Notes: generated from the letters alone by a model not told the origin. A DNA stretch of 64,000 nucleotides from Enemella evansiae (GCF_002250705.1 NZ_NMVP01000012.1:1-64000); one strand, 5' to 3'. Positions 43,324 through 52,605 are shown, counted from the stretch's first letter. Program-made: numbers and translations.

Positions 43324-43920
43324 GTGATCTACGACCGGTTGAAGCGGACCTTCGACATCGCCGCGAGTTGTGCCGGGCTGGTCCTGACCGCTCCGCTTCA
43401 GGTCGGTATCGCTGCCGCTGTGCTGAAGATCCACGGACGCCCCGTGCTCTTCCGCCAACCCCGTCCGGGCAAGGATGGCGAGGTCTTCGAGCTGCTCAAG
43501 TTCCGCACCATGCTGGAACCGGATGCAACCCACCGGACCGACGCCGAACGGCTCACCCGCTTCGGCATCCTGCTGCGCTCCCTGAGCCTCGATGAGCTGC
43601 CCAGCCTGTGGAACGTCCTCCGTGGGGAGATGAGCCTGGTCGGGCCGCGTCCGCTGCTGGTCGACTATCTCCCGCTCTACGACGCACGACAGGCGCGCCG
43701 GCACGAGGTCCGCCCCGGGATCACCGGCTGGGCGCAGATCAATGGTCGCAACAGCACCCCGTGGGAACAGCGGCTCGAACTCGACGTCGAATACGTGGAG
43801 AACCGTTCGCTCACCCTGGACGCCAGGATTCTCCTCGGCACGGTGCTGACGGTCCTGAGACGGCAGGGCATCAACGCCGAGGGAGAGGCGACCGTCGCCA
43901 GATTCCAGGGCAGCCGATGA
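43324..43920 (+). CDS. Initiating phosphoglycosyl transferase (PglC-like, small monotopic type)
   Basis: 198 residues, the short single-domain form. A reentrant membrane helix at about 10-35 (RTFDIAASCAGLVLTAPLQ), then RPVLFRQPRPGKDG, KFRTM, SLDELPSLWNVLRGEMSLVGPRP with the catalytic Asp-Glu dyad, and GITGWAQINGRN. It transfers sugar 1-phosphate, likely diacetylbacillosamine phosphate given its PglC-like size and the PglD-type gene that overlaps its stop. GTG 43324 sits 8 bases after AAGGA. Confidence 0.93.
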   Translation: MIYDRLKRTFDIAASCAGLVLTAPLQVGIAAAVLKIHGRPVLFRQPRPGKDGEVFELLKFRTMLEPDATHRTDAERLTRFGILLRSLSLDELPSLWNVLRGEMSLVGPRPLLVDYLPLYDARQARRHEVRPGITGWAQINGRNSTPWEQRLELDVEYVENRSLTLDARILLGTVLTVLRRQGINAEGEATVARFQGSR

Positions 43921-44549
43921 TCGCGGCACCGGTGGTGATCGTCGGTGCCGGTGGTTTCGGGCGTGAGGCGGCCGATGTCGTCATCGCCTGCGGCCGTCCC
44001 GTTCTGGGTGTGGTCGATGACTCCCCCGCCACCAAAAATCTCGACCGGTTGCGCGACCGGGGGATCCCGCACCTCGGCTCACTGCGCGACCTTCTCACCA
44101 CCGGGCCGGGTGATGCCCAGATCATCATCGGGATCGGGGATCCCGCCATCCGCAGCAGGCTCGGCGGCGTCCTGGCGGAAGCGGGATTCGAGTTCGCCAC
44201 CCTGGTCCATCCCCGCGCCACGATCGGCAGTTCGGTGCGGATGGGGCCGGGAACCGTGATCTGCGCCGGGGCCTGTGTCTCCACCAATGTCACCCTCGGC
44301 CGCCACGTGCACCTGAACCCGAACTGCACGATCGGCCACGACACCGTCATCGACGACTTCGCCTCGGTGAACCCGGCCGCGACGGTGGGTGGGGAGGTCC
44401 GGGTCGGCGCGCGTACGCTGCTCGGCTCCGCCGCCAATGTCCTGCAGGGATTGACGATCGGCACCGATTCCCTCATCGGGGCCTCGTCGCTGGTGACCAG
44501 GCACGTCCCCGATCAGGTCGTTGTCAAAGGCATCCCGGGGCGCTGGTGA
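43917..44549 (+). CDS. Sugar O/N-acetyltransferase, PglD/NeuD type
   Basis: 210 residues. An N-terminal Rossmann-like subdomain (VVIVGAGGFGREAADVV) binds the UDP-sugar; the C-terminal left-handed beta helix has hexapeptide repeats and the catalytic His in NPNCTIGHDTVIDD. The usual job is acetylation of a UDP-4-amino sugar with acetyl-CoA. ATG 43917 overlaps the stop of the phosphoglycosyl transferase (ATGA). It completes the PglF-PglE-PglD series to UDP-diacetylbacillosamine. Confidence 0.93.
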   Translation: MIAAPVVIVGAGGFGREAADVVIACGRPVLGVVDDSPATKNLDRLRDRGIPHLGSLRDLLTTGPGDAQIIIGIGDPAIRSRLGGVLAEAGFEFATLVHPRATIGSSVRMGPGTVICAGACVSTNVTLGRHVHLNPNCTIGHDTVIDDFASVNPAATVGGEVRVGARTLLGSAANVLQGLTIGTDSLIGASSLVTRHVPDQVVVKGIPGRW

Positions 44550-45139
44550 ATGCCGCGCACCCCTTTCGGTCGACGCGTACAGTCGGCACCGTGCGCGCTT
44601 CGACCACTCGACCCAGAGTGCTGCGCCGACTCCTGATCGCCACCGGTGCCCTCGGGTTGCTCTGGTTCGGTGGCTGCCTGAAGTGGTTCCGCTACCCGGC
44701 CACCGATGAGCCCCGGTCGACCGACGCCGCATACGTCCTCGCCTCCGGCGGCGGGGTGACGCGGGTGGGTGACGGTGACCTGGACGCCCTCCCGGGTCGG
44801 ACGATCGTGCTCTCCGTCTCCGATGTGCTGGCCGGTCGGCCGGACTATCAACAGGCCTGCGCCCAGCCCGATGTCGTCTGCCTCAGTCCGGACCCGGTGA
44901 CCACCCGTGGTGAGGCCCGGGTCTTCGCCGAACTCGCCCGCGAGCGGGGCTGGCGGTCGGTGACGGTGGTCACCCACCAGTCCCACATCACCCGCAGCCG
45001 GATGCTGATGAAGCGCTGTTTTCCCGGTGAGGTGCGGATGCAGGCGATCGACGCCGAGAACGGGCGCCGCGCCTGGGCGTACGCCTTCGCCTATGAGACC
45101 GGCGCGATGATCAAGGCCCAGCTGATCCGCTCCTGCTGA
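44546..45139 (+). CDS. DUF218/YdcF-like membrane-anchored protein
   Basis: 197 residues. A membrane helix at about 29-46, then AAYVLASGGGVTRVGDGDL, CLSPDPVTTRGEARVFAELA and VTVVTHQSHITRSRMLMKRCF, the core of the DUF218 fold. SanA/YdcF-like proteins act in envelope processes. GTG 44546 overlaps the previous stop; GTG 44591 would still include the helix and is a real alternative. The last 29 bases overlap the SMR gene on the other strand. Confidence 0.82.
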   Translation: MNAAHPFRSTRTVGTVRASTTRPRVLRRLLIATGALGLLWFGGCLKWFRYPATDEPRSTDAAYVLASGGGVTRVGDGDLDALPGRTIVLSVSDVLAGRPDYQQACAQPDVVCLSPDPVTTRGEARVFAELARERGWRSVTVVTHQSHITRSRMLMKRCFPGEVRMQAIDAENGRRAWAYAFAYETGAMIKAQLIRSC

Positions 45140-45470
45140 GATCGGGCTGCTTCGCCCCGGTCGTCATCTTCAACCCGACCATGGCAGCGATCAGGCCGAC
45201 GAGCAGCAACCCGCGTACCACGCTGAACGCCTCGCCGAAGAACACGGCACCGACCAGCACCGTGCCGACGCTGCCGATACCGGTCCAGACGGCGTAGGCA
45301 ACGCCGACATTGATCGACTTCAGTGCCCGGGAGAGGAACTCGAAGCTGAGGATGCAGCAGGCCAGGAAGGCACCCCACCAGCGCGGGTCCTGCTTGGCCA
45401 GCATCATCGAGGTGGTGAACCCGATCTCGAAGATCCCGCCCAGGACCACCCAGAACCAACCCTGTTTCAT
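45111..45470 (-). CDS. Small multidrug resistance (SMR) family subunit, second of a pair
   Basis: 119 residues, four membrane helices and a short polar tail. The essential Glu of helix 1 is in VLGGIFEIGFTTSMM (Glu14); YAVWTGIGSVGTVLVGAVFF is the SMR core of helices 3-4. ATG 45470 overlaps the stop of the other SMR gene (ATGA). Two unlike adjacent SMR genes normally form a heterodimer (EbrAB or YkkCD type); the substrate is unknown. Confidence 0.92.
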   Translation of the reverse strand: MKQGWFWVVLGGIFEIGFTTSMMLAKQDPRWWGAFLACCILSFEFLSRALKSINVGVAYAVWTGIGSVGTVLVGAVFFGEAFSVVRGLLLVGLIAAMVGLKMTTGAKQPDLSRSGSAGP

Positions 45471-45778
45471 GCCGTCACCTTCAATGCCACGATCAGCGCC
45501 ACGATCACCCCGAGCAGCCCCACCGTCGCGGGCCGCAGCCTCTCGCCGAACGCGAGCGCCCCGACCAGCACCGTGCCGACCGCGCCCATGCTGGTCCAGA
45601 TCGCGTACGCCGTGCCCATCGGGATCTCCCGGGTCGCGCGGTCCAGGAAGGTGAAGCTGATGAACGCGCACGGCAGAAACGCCCAGAGCCAGTTCCTGTT
45701 GCGCTGCTCGAGTTTCAGGAAGGTCGTCATGCCGACCTCGAACACCCCCGCCAGCAGCAGGCTCCCCCATGCGAGCAT
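45467..45778 (-). CDS. Small multidrug resistance (SMR) family subunit, first of a pair
   Basis: 103 residues, the minimal SMR length. Glu in LLAGVFEVGMTTFLK and AYAIWTSMGAVGTVLVGALAFGE are diagnostic. ATG 45778 is preceded by AAGGAG. Transcribed away from the tetR gene; the 85-base gap carries a direct repeat likely used by the repressor. The pair should export a cationic or guanidinium-like compound. Confidence 0.93.
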   Translation of the reverse strand: MLAWGSLLLAGVFEVGMTTFLKLEQRNRNWLWAFLPCAFISFTFLDRATREIPMGTAYAIWTSMGAVGTVLVGALAFGERLRPATVGLLGVIVALIVALKVTA

Positions 45779-45790
45779 CTCCGTCTCCTT

Positions 45791-45836
45791 ATTTAGCCCG
45801 TCTGTGTCATAAACCTTTTTAGCACGGTTGTGCCAT
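45791..45836. promoter_or_regulatory. Direct repeat, likely TetR operator
   Basis: ATTTAGCCCGTCTGTGTCAT (45791-45810) and TTTTAGCACGGTTGTGCCAT (45817-45836) agree at 14 of 20 bases. The second contains the short palindrome GCAC-GGTT-GTGC. Together they fill the AT-richer divergent promoter of the SMR pair and the tetR gene. Confidence 0.5.
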
Positions 45837-45863
45837 CAACGCCAAACCGCCTAGGATCACCCC

Positions 45864-46445
45864 ATGCCGCGCATCGTCGACCACGACCAACGCCGCCGAG
45901 AGCTCGCCACCGCGGTCTGGTCGATCGTGCGTACCGACGGCCTGGGCGCGGTGAGCATCCGCCGAGTGGCCGCAGAGAGCGGCTGGTCCACCGGCGCCAT
46001 CCGGCACTACCTGCCGAGCCATGACGAGCTGATTTCCTTCGCTGCAACGGAAATGGCCCGCCAGGCCACCGAGTACGTGGCCTCGCTGCCACGCACCGAC
46101 GACCCCGTCGCCGACTTCCGCGCCTTCCTGCTCGCCACCCTGCCGCTGAACGAGGAGGCGCGGACCTTCCTGGAGGTGTGGCTGGCGTTCATCGGTGCGG
46201 CGGTGACCAGCAACGACCTGTCCGATGCCCACGGCATCCTCTACCGGGACCTGCACACCGGGCTGCTGCAGTGGCTCACCGCGCTGGACCGCCGGGGCCT
46301 GCTGGCCGGTGATCCCGAACCGGCCGCGGACCTGATCCACTCCGGCATCGACGGCCTGGCGGTGCACCTGCTGCTCGGCCAGACCACCGCCGAGCGCGCC
46401 GAGTCGGTCGTCGACGGACTGCTCACCGCGGTGCTGCGCCCCTGA
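45864..46445 (+). CDS. TetR-family transcriptional regulator
   Basis: 193 residues. N-terminal helix-turn-helix: AVSIRRVAAESGWSTGAIRHYLPSHDELI (about residues 30-58), with a variable all-helical ligand domain after it. Divergent from the SMR pair, so it most likely represses that exporter and itself until the drug binds. ATG 45864 is the first start of the frame. Confidence 0.92.
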   Translation: MPRIVDHDQRRRELATAVWSIVRTDGLGAVSIRRVAAESGWSTGAIRHYLPSHDELISFAATEMARQATEYVASLPRTDDPVADFRAFLLATLPLNEEARTFLEVWLAFIGAAVTSNDLSDAHGILYRDLHTGLLQWLTALDRRGLLAGDPEPAADLIHSGIDGLAVHLLLGQTTAERAESVVDGLLTAVLRP

Positions 46446-46536
46446 TCGGAACCTTCCGGCCACATCCGGGCGACGACGCACCGCCGGCTCACTAGCGTCG
46501 CGAACGCCAGCTCGCAGGGCACCGGAAGGGGCCAGC

Positions 46537-47586
46537 ATGTCGAAACGTGGAGTGATCTCGGGCGCCGTGGTCGCCGCCCTCACCGCAGGCCTCGCCCTGG
46601 TGGGGTTCAGCACCTCGGGAGCTGAGGCCGCCTCGGCCTCCTCGGTCACCCCGCTGGCCGATCCGGACACGCTGGTGGCCGAGAACGGACGCTACGTCAC
46701 CTACGGCACCTCGCTCGGCAAGCAGAGCGGCCGGTGCAACACCACCGCCAAGGTGGTTCCCTACCTGGTCCACGGTTCGGGCGAGAATCCCGGCATGGGC
46801 GACTGCGTGAGCGGCGACGCGATGCCCGGCGGGCCCGGGGCCTGGGCCCAGGGCGCGGTCTGGGCCCCCGGGGTGGCACGGCACGGCGATCGCTACTTCA
46901 TGTACTACACCGCCAGCCGCAAGGGCAGCGGCCAGAAGTGCATCGGTCGCGCCGTGTCGAAGTCGGCGACCGGACCGTTCACCGACGGCAAGGAATGGGC
47001 GTGCCCGCCCGCCGGCCGCTGGGCCATCGACGCCAATCCATTCGTCTCCGGCGGGAAGCTGTACGTCGCCTACCGCGACGATGCGGTGGCCAGCGGCGCC
47101 GAGACCGGGTTGTCGGTCGTCCGGGTCGGTGCGAGCGGGTTCGCCGACTGGTCCACCCGACGCACCCTGTTGCTGAGCACCGATATCCGCTGGGACACCA
47201 CCGGTACCTCCGGCGGTACCCATGTGATCGAGAATCCGTCGATGTTCCGGACCGGGAACGGCGAGTGGTACGTGACCTATTCGGGCAACAACTGGGACAG
47301 CCCGCGCTACGCCACCGGCATCGCCCGCTGTGGCACGAACCCGTTGCCGAGCAAGCGGTGCAGCCCGATCGGCCAGGGTGCCACCCGTCCGTACTTCGGT
47401 TTCCGGGGTGCCGGGGACATCAACCCGCTCAAGGGACTGCCTGCGAACCACCGCGGACCCGGCGGGATGGATGTGTTCCAGACCCCGTCCGGCGACAACC
47501 GGGTGGTCTGGCACTGGTGGAACGGCCAGCGGTACGTCAAGACCGGTGATCTGAAGGCCGCCGGCAGCGGCTTCGTGGTCGACTGA
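46537..47586 (+). CDS. Secreted glycoside hydrolase of the GH43/GH62-like five-bladed propeller fold
   Basis: 349 residues with a signal peptide (AEAASA, about residue 31). Three acidic residues sit at the places expected of clan GH-F: Asp in PLADPDTL, Asp in AIDANPF and Glu in VIENPSM. VWAPGVARHGDRYFMYYTAS is a GH43 hallmark. The likely substrate is an arabinan, xylan or galactan. It stands alone, with AAGGGG about 6 bases before ATG 46537. Confidence 0.88.
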   Translation: MSKRGVISGAVVAALTAGLALVGFSTSGAEAASASSVTPLADPDTLVAENGRYVTYGTSLGKQSGRCNTTAKVVPYLVHGSGENPGMGDCVSGDAMPGGPGAWAQGAVWAPGVARHGDRYFMYYTASRKGSGQKCIGRAVSKSATGPFTDGKEWACPPAGRWAIDANPFVSGGKLYVAYRDDAVASGAETGLSVVRVGASGFADWSTRRTLLLSTDIRWDTTGTSGGTHVIENPSMFRTGNGEWYVTYSGNNWDSPRYATGIARCGTNPLPSKRCSPIGQGATRPYFGFRGAGDINPLKGLPANHRGPGGMDVFQTPSGDNRVVWHWWNGQRYVKTGDLKAAGSGFVVD

Positions 47587-47685
47587 GCACCCGCCCGCCG
47601 GCATCCCGAGCCGGATCACGATTCTCCCCCTGGCGTACCCCTCGAATAGACTCCGCAGGTCATCCCTCGAGGAGAAAGATTCCGC

Positions 47686-49548
47686 ATGCCCACTCGCGCC
47701 GACCTGCGCAATGTCGCCATCGTGGCCCACGTCGACCACGGCAAGACCACCCTCGTGGATGCCATGCTGTGGCAGTCCGGGGCGTTCCGGGAGGGGTCCG
47801 AGGTCGACAACCGGGTGATGGACTCGATGGATCTGGAGCGCGAGAAGGGCATCACCATCCTCGCCAAGAACACCGCGGTGAAGCACACCATCGACGGCGA
47901 AGAGGTGACGATCAACATCATCGACACCCCCGGCCACGCCGACTTCGGCGGCGAGGTGGAACGCGGTCTGGAGATGGTCGACGGTGTGGTGCTGCTCGTC
48001 GACGCCTCCGAGGGCCCGCTGCCCCAGACCCGCTTCGTGCTGCGCAAGGCACTGCAGAAGAAGCTGCCGATCATCGTGGTGGTGAACAAGGTGGACCGCT
48101 CCGATGCGCGGATCGCGGAGGTCGTCTCCGAGACCGAGGACCTGTTCATGGATCTCGCCGACGACGCGGCCGATGCCGACGTCCTCGACTTCCCGGTGGT
48201 GTACGCCTCGGCGAAGGCGGGTCGGGCGTCGGTGAACCAGCCCGAGAACGGCGGGATGCCCGATTCGGAGGATCTGGAGCCGCTGTTCTCCACGATCATG
48301 CAGCACATCCCCGCGCCGACCTACACCGAGGGCGCCACCCTGCAGGCGCACGTCACCAACCTGGACGCCTCCCCCTACCTCGGCCGGCTGGCACTCTGCC
48401 GGATCGTGGAGGGCGAGCTGAAGCGCGGCCAGAACGTCGCCTGGTGCCGCGCCGACGGCAGCGTACGCACGGTGAAGCTGTCCGAACTGCTGATGACCGA
48501 CGCGCTGGAGCGCAAGCCCGCCGATTCCGCCGGCCCCGGCGACATCGTCGCGATCGCCGGCATCGACGAGATCACCATCGGTGAGACGATCTCCGATCCG
48601 GAGAACCCGAAGCCGCTGCCGCTGATCACCGTCGACGAACCGTCGATCTCGATGACCATCGGCATCAACACCTCCCCGCTGGCCGGCAAGGCCGGCAAGA
48701 ACCTCACCGCCCGACTGGTGAAGGCCCGCCTCGATCAGGAGCTGATCGGCAACGTCTCGATCCGGGTGAACAACACCGAACGCCCCGACACCTGGGAGGT
48801 CCAGGGCCGTGGCGAACTGCAGCTCGCGGTGCTGGTGGAGATGATGCGCCGTGAGTCCTTCGAGCTGACCGTCGGCAAGCCCGAGGTGGTCACCCGCACC
48901 ATCGACGGCAAGCTGCACGAACCGGTCGAGCGGCTGACCATCGACGTGCCCGAGGAGTTCGTCGGCACCGTCACCCAGCTGCTCGGCACCCGCAAGTCGC
49001 GGTTGGAGCAGATGGTCAACCACGGCACCGGTTGGGTCCGGATGGAATACATCGTGCCGGCCCGCGGGCTGATCGGCTTCCGCACCGAGTTCCTCACCGA
49101 GACCCGCGGTACCGGGCTGATGCACCACGTCTTCGAGGCCTACGAGCCGTGGGCCGGGGAGCTGCGCACCCGGCCGACCGGGTCCCTGGTCGCCGACCGC
49201 AAGGGTGTGGTCACGTCCTACGCGCTGTTCAACCTGCAGGAGCGCGGCACCATGTTCGTCGGCCCGGGCGCCGAGGTCTACGAGGGCATGATCGTCGGCG
49301 AGAACTCCCGCCCCGACGACATGGACGTCAACCCCACCAAGGAGAAGAAGCTCACCAACGTGCGCTCCTCCACCGGTGAGGAGCTGGAGCGGCTGATCCC
49401 GCCGAAGCTGCTGAACATGGAGCAGGCGCTGGAGTTCTGCCGAGAGGACGAGTGCCTCGAGGTGACCCCGAACGCGGTCCGGATCCGCAAGGTGCAGCTC
49501 GCCGCCAACGACCGGGCCAAGACCCGCAACCGGAACAAGAACAGCTAG
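47686..49548 (+). CDS. typA: Translational GTPase TypA/BipA
   Basis: 620 residues. G1 AHVDHGKTT at 12-20, switch region EREKGITI, G3 [16 protein letters not shown]4 NKVDR, then EF-G-like domains II, III and V and the BipA-specific C-terminal domain starting around [18 protein letters not shown]. It binds the ribosome and assists 50S assembly and stress growth. ATG 47686 follows GAGGAGAAAG. A TAGACT at 47646 may be its -10. Single-gene unit. Confidence 0.97.
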   Translation: MPTRADLRNVAIVAHVDHGKTTLVDAMLWQSGAFREGSEVDNRVMDSMDLEREKGITILAKNTAVKHTIDGEEVTINIIDTPGHADFGGEVERGLEMVDGVVLLVDASEGPLPQTRFVLRKALQKKLPIIVVVNKVDRSDARIAEVVSETEDLFMDLADDAADADVLDFPVVYASAKAGRASVNQPENGGMPDSEDLEPLFSTIMQHIPAPTYTEGATLQAHVTNLDASPYLGRLALCRIVEGELKRGQNVAWCRADGSVRTVKLSELLMTDALERKPADSAGPGDIVAIAGIDEITIGETISDPENPKPLPLITVDEPSISMTIGINTSPLAGKAGKNLTARLVKARLDQELIGNVSIRVNNTERPDTWEVQGRGELQLAVLVEMMRRESFELTVGKPEVVTRTIDGKLHEPVERLTIDVPEEFVGTVTQLLGTRKSRLEQMVNHGTGWVRMEYIVPARGLIGFRTEFLTETRGTGLMHHVFEAYEPWAGELRTRPTGSLVADRKGVVTSYALFNLQERGTMFVGPGAEVYEGMIVGENSRPDDMDVNPTKEKKLTNVRSSTGEELERLIPPKLLNMEQALEFCREDECLEVTPNAVRIRKVQLAANDRAKTRNRNKNS

Positions 49549-49585
49549 GCGCGGGGGCTTCGCCCTGGCGTACCCCCGTCTCGCC

Positions 49586-49655
49586 ATCCATCGAACCCTG
49601 GCTGCACCCGGCGCACCCTGGAGCACGCGCCGGATGCACCCAGGGTTCGATGGAT
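49586..49655. repeat. Long palindrome downstream of typA
   Basis: Two 29-base arms (49586-49614 and 49627-49655) match at 27 of 29 positions and close a 12-base loop. They begin ATCCATCGAACCC and contain TGCA, like the element at 10962-11031 (ATCCAGCGAATC, TGCA). The element lies in the 311-base gap between typA and the LGFP-repeat gene; the rest of that gap looks like promoter sequence without a gene. Confidence 0.75.
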
Positions 49656-49859
49656 CGTGTGCGACCGGCGAGTTCCCGGGTGAGAGAACTGTTATCTGTT
49701 CGTGACCGGCTGGGGCCGGGTGGGGCGGCGACTTACCGTAGGTTGAACGGTGCGTCCATGGGCGCCGGGGTCTGTTCGTCGGCGGTTCATGGGGTGCCGG
49801 GCGACGCTTCCCCTACCCCCGGGTGACTTGACCGATCCGACCCAGCACGAGGACGACAG

Positions 49860-52124
49860 ATGAAGCCAGTCGTTTCGACCGCGGTGGGGGTGGCAGCAGT
49901 AGCGCTCGCTATGGCGCTGCCCGGCCTCGCCCACGCGGCACCGACTCCCACCCCCGCTGTTTCCACTCCGACCCCGGGCGCGACGGCCACGCCGCGCGCG
50001 ACCGCTTCCCCCTCACCGGCACGCTCCGCGTCGCCCTCCGGTACGCCGTCAGCGGCCCCGTCGGCCCGCGTCGCCGCCACCCCGGCAGCCACCGCGACAC
50101 CGACCCCCGGCCCGACACCGACCGCGAACCCGATCGGCACCCCGCAGATCCAGGCCCTCTGGCTCGCCGAGGGCGGCCCCGCGGGCTGGCTCGGCAACAA
50201 GGTCGGCGACGAGGTCGCCGTCCCCGGTGGCGTGAAGCAGGTCTTCGACGGCGGTGACATCTACTACTCCGCCGGCACCGGTGCGCACTGGATCAAGGGC
50301 ACGATCCGGGCCAAGTACGACGCCCTCGGTGGCGCCGGCTCCGCGCTCGGCCTGCCGAAGACCAACGAGAAGGACTCCAGCCGCCGGGCCGGGGCGAAGG
50401 TGCAGGACTTCGCCAACGGGCTGATGATCTGGACGCCCGACAACGGCGCCTGGGGCCTGTCCGGCAAGATCGCCGACAAGTACCTCCAGCTCGACGCCGA
50501 GGGCGGCGCGCTGGGGCTGCCGACCAGCGACGAGTTCGCCGGCCAGAACAACACCCGGGTGCAGCGCTTCGGCAACGGCCTGATCGTGCTGAACCACGAC
50601 ACCAACGAGGCCTGGTCGGTGCAGGGTTCGATCCTGCAGCGCTACGGCGACTACGGCTGGGAGGGCGGCGTGCTCGGCCGGCCCACCAGCGACGAGTTCG
50701 CCGGCCAGAACGGCGCCCGGGTCTCCACCTTCGAGCGCGGCCTGATCATCTGGACCCCCGAGACCGGCGCGCACGCGGTCTACGGCTCGATCATGACCAA
50801 GTACGGCGCCAAGGGCTGGGAGGGTGGCGAGCTCGGCGCCCCGACCAGCGAGGAGTTCGACGCCGGTCGCGACGGCCGGGTGCAGAACTTCCAGAACGGC
50901 TACATCATCTGGAGCGCCGCCACCGGGGCGTACGCCGTGCAGGGCCGGATCGCCGCCGACTACGCGACGCTGAACTGGGAGCGCGGCCCGCTGGGCCTGC
51001 CGATCAGCGACGAGTTCGACGGCGCCCGTCCCGGGACCCGGATCTCCCGCTTCCAGGGCGGCATCATCGTCTACACCGCCGAGACCGATGCGCACGCGGT
51101 CTACGGTTCGATCTACGAGACCTATGGGGCGTACGCCTGGGAGTCCGGCGTGCTCGGCGTCCCGGCCACCGACGAGTTCGGCGGCGGGCGCGGTTCGCGG
51201 GTGCAGAACTTCACCGGCGGGCAGATCCTGTGGAGCCCGGGCACCGGGGCGCATGCGGTCTATGGCCGAATCGCTGCCAAGTTCGCCGAGCTCGGCTGGG
51301 AGAACGGCCCGCTCGGCCTGCCGCTGACCCCGGAGTTCGACGCGGCGCGCGAGACCAAGGTGCAGAACTTCCAGGGCGGCCAGATCGTCTTCTCCCAGCG
51401 CACCGACGCGCACGCGGTCTACGGCTCGATCTACCAGACCTACGCCGACCTGGGCTGGGAGGCCGGGGTGATGGGCCCGCCCAACACCGATGAGTTCAAC
51501 GGCCAGAACGGCGCCCGGGTGAATGCCTTCGAGAACGGCGGCATCATCATCTGGACCCCGCGCACCGGGGCGTACGCCGTCCGCGGGCTGATGCTGGAGG
51601 AATACGGCCGACGCGGCTGGGAGGGCGGCGAACTCGGCGCCCCGATCAGCAACGAGACCCCGATCCCGGGCGGCTGGGCGCAGGACTTCGAACGGGCCCG
51701 GCTGGAGTTCGTCGACGGCCGCTTCAATGTCATCTGGCCCGGGCCGAAGGTGGACCCGCGCTGCATGACCGGCCGGGTGATGTGCATCTCGAAGTCCGAC
51801 CGCAAGCTGCGCTGGATGATCGACGGCAAGGTGCTCAAGGAGATGGACGCCCGCTTCGGTGCGGAGGCCACCCCGACCCGCGAGGCCGAGTTCCGGGTCT
51901 TCTCCAAGGTCCGCGACGAGGTCAGCTGGATGTACGGCAACACCCCGATGCCGTTCGCGATGTACTTCTCCGGCGGCCAGGCCGTGCACTACTCCTACGA
52001 CTTCGCTGCTCGTGGGTATGCCGGCGCCTCGCACGGCTGCGTGAACATCCGCGACTGGGACGGCATCCAGTGGCTGTTCGACACCCAGGTCCGGATCGGC
52101 GACAAGGTCGTCGTCTACTGGTGA
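49860..52124 (+). CDS. Secreted LGFP-repeat protein with C-terminal L,D-transpeptidase domain
   Basis: 754 residues. A signal peptide (to about residue 26) is followed by an Ala/Thr/Pro/Ser linker (27-95). About ten LGFP repeats of 53 residues follow (95-620), each with a core such as LGLPTSDEF and ending YGSI-x-YG; they are known as peptidoglycan/arabinogalactan-binding propellers. The last 130 residues form a YkuD domain with MYFSGGQAVHYSYDF (His) and ASHGCVNIRDWDG (Cys nucleophile). The fusion would dock on the wall and cross-link it. Base use of the repeats is very even, a sign of recent duplication. Confidence 0.93.
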   Translation: MKPVVSTAVGVAAVALAMALPGLAHAAPTPTPAVSTPTPGATATPRATASPSPARSASPSGTPSAAPSARVAATPAATATPTPGPTPTANPIGTPQIQALWLAEGGPAGWLGNKVGDEVAVPGGVKQVFDGGDIYYSAGTGAHWIKGTIRAKYDALGGAGSALGLPKTNEKDSSRRAGAKVQDFANGLMIWTPDNGAWGLSGKIADKYLQLDAEGGALGLPTSDEFAGQNNTRVQRFGNGLIVLNHDTNEAWSVQGSILQRYGDYGWEGGVLGRPTSDEFAGQNGARVSTFERGLIIWTPETGAHAVYGSIMTKYGAKGWEGGELGAPTSEEFDAGRDGRVQNFQNGYIIWSAATGAYAVQGRIAADYATLNWERGPLGLPISDEFDGARPGTRISRFQGGIIVYTAETDAHAVYGSIYETYGAYAWESGVLGVPATDEFGGGRGSRVQNFTGGQILWSPGTGAHAVYGRIAAKFAELGWENGPLGLPLTPEFDAARETKVQNFQGGQIVFSQRTDAHAVYGSIYQTYADLGWEAGVMGPPNTDEFNGQNGARVNAFENGGIIIWTPRTGAYAVRGLMLEEYGRRGWEGGELGAPISNETPIPGGWAQDFERARLEFVDGRFNVIWPGPKVDPRCMTGRVMCISKSDRKLRWMIDGKVLKEMDARFGAEATPTREAEFRVFSKVRDEVSWMYGNTPMPFAMYFSGGQAVHYSYDFAARGYAGASHGCVNIRDWDGIQWLFDTQVRIGDKVVVYW

Positions 52125-52146
52125 CCAGCTGAACCGAGGTACGCAG

Positions 52147-52177
52147 GCGGCCCCCGACCGATCCGGTCGGGGGCCGC
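52147..52177 (+). terminator. Rho-independent terminator
   Basis: A perfect 13-bp GC stem (GCGGCCCCCGACC and its complement) with a 5-base loop is followed by TTTGTGTT. It ends the LGFP-repeat gene and also faces the S4 gene coming from the right. Confidence 0.88.
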
Positions 52178-52184
52178 TTTGTGT

Positions 52185-52556
52185 TCAGCGGGTGCGGCGA
52201 CCGCGCAGCGCGTCGAGCTGGCGGCGTTCCCGCTTGGTCGGGCGGCCGGCGCCGGGGTCGCGGTGGATCGGGGCCGGGGCCAGCTCGCGCGGCAGCCGCG
52301 GCGGTGAGTGGTCGGCGTACGCCTCGACCGCGAGCGGGGCGCCGACCCGGGTCTGCAGCAGTTGCTTGACCTCGAGGATCCGATCGAATCCCTGCACCCG
52401 CAGGCGTACCTCGTCACCGACCCGGACCGGGGTGGACGCCTTGGCCGGGCGGCCGTTCACCCGGACGTGGCCGGCCTTCGCGGCGGCGGTGGCCAGCGAG
52501 CGGCTGCGCAGCTGGCGCACCGTCCACAACCAGGTGTCCACGCGTACGCTCTCCAT
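52185..52556 (-). CDS. S4-domain RNA-binding protein (Hsp15/RqcP-like)
   Basis: 123 residues. The S4 fold is clear: RVDTWLWTVRQLRSRSLATAAAKAGHVRVNGRPAK, then VRVGDEVRLRV. The C-terminal part is basic (PTKRERRQLDALRGRRTR). Relatives bind stalled 50S-peptidyl-tRNA complexes. ATG 52556 is the only sound start. It diverges from the XRE regulator gene. Confidence 0.9.
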   Translation of the reverse strand: MESVRVDTWLWTVRQLRSRSLATAAAKAGHVRVNGRPAKASTPVRVGDEVRLRVQGFDRILEVKQLLQTRVGAPLAVEAYADHSPPRLPRELAPAPIHRDPGAGRPTKRERRQLDALRGRRTR

Positions 52557-52605
52557 CGACCCAGCGTAACCACCGATGTGAGCTTGCTTGCAATAGTTTG
52601 CGTTT

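Noticed and set aside
45111..45770. A single 219-residue SMR fusion on the minus strand
   Set aside because: The upstream half of that frame is out of frame with the first SMR gene; two separate genes with an ATGA junction explain the region.
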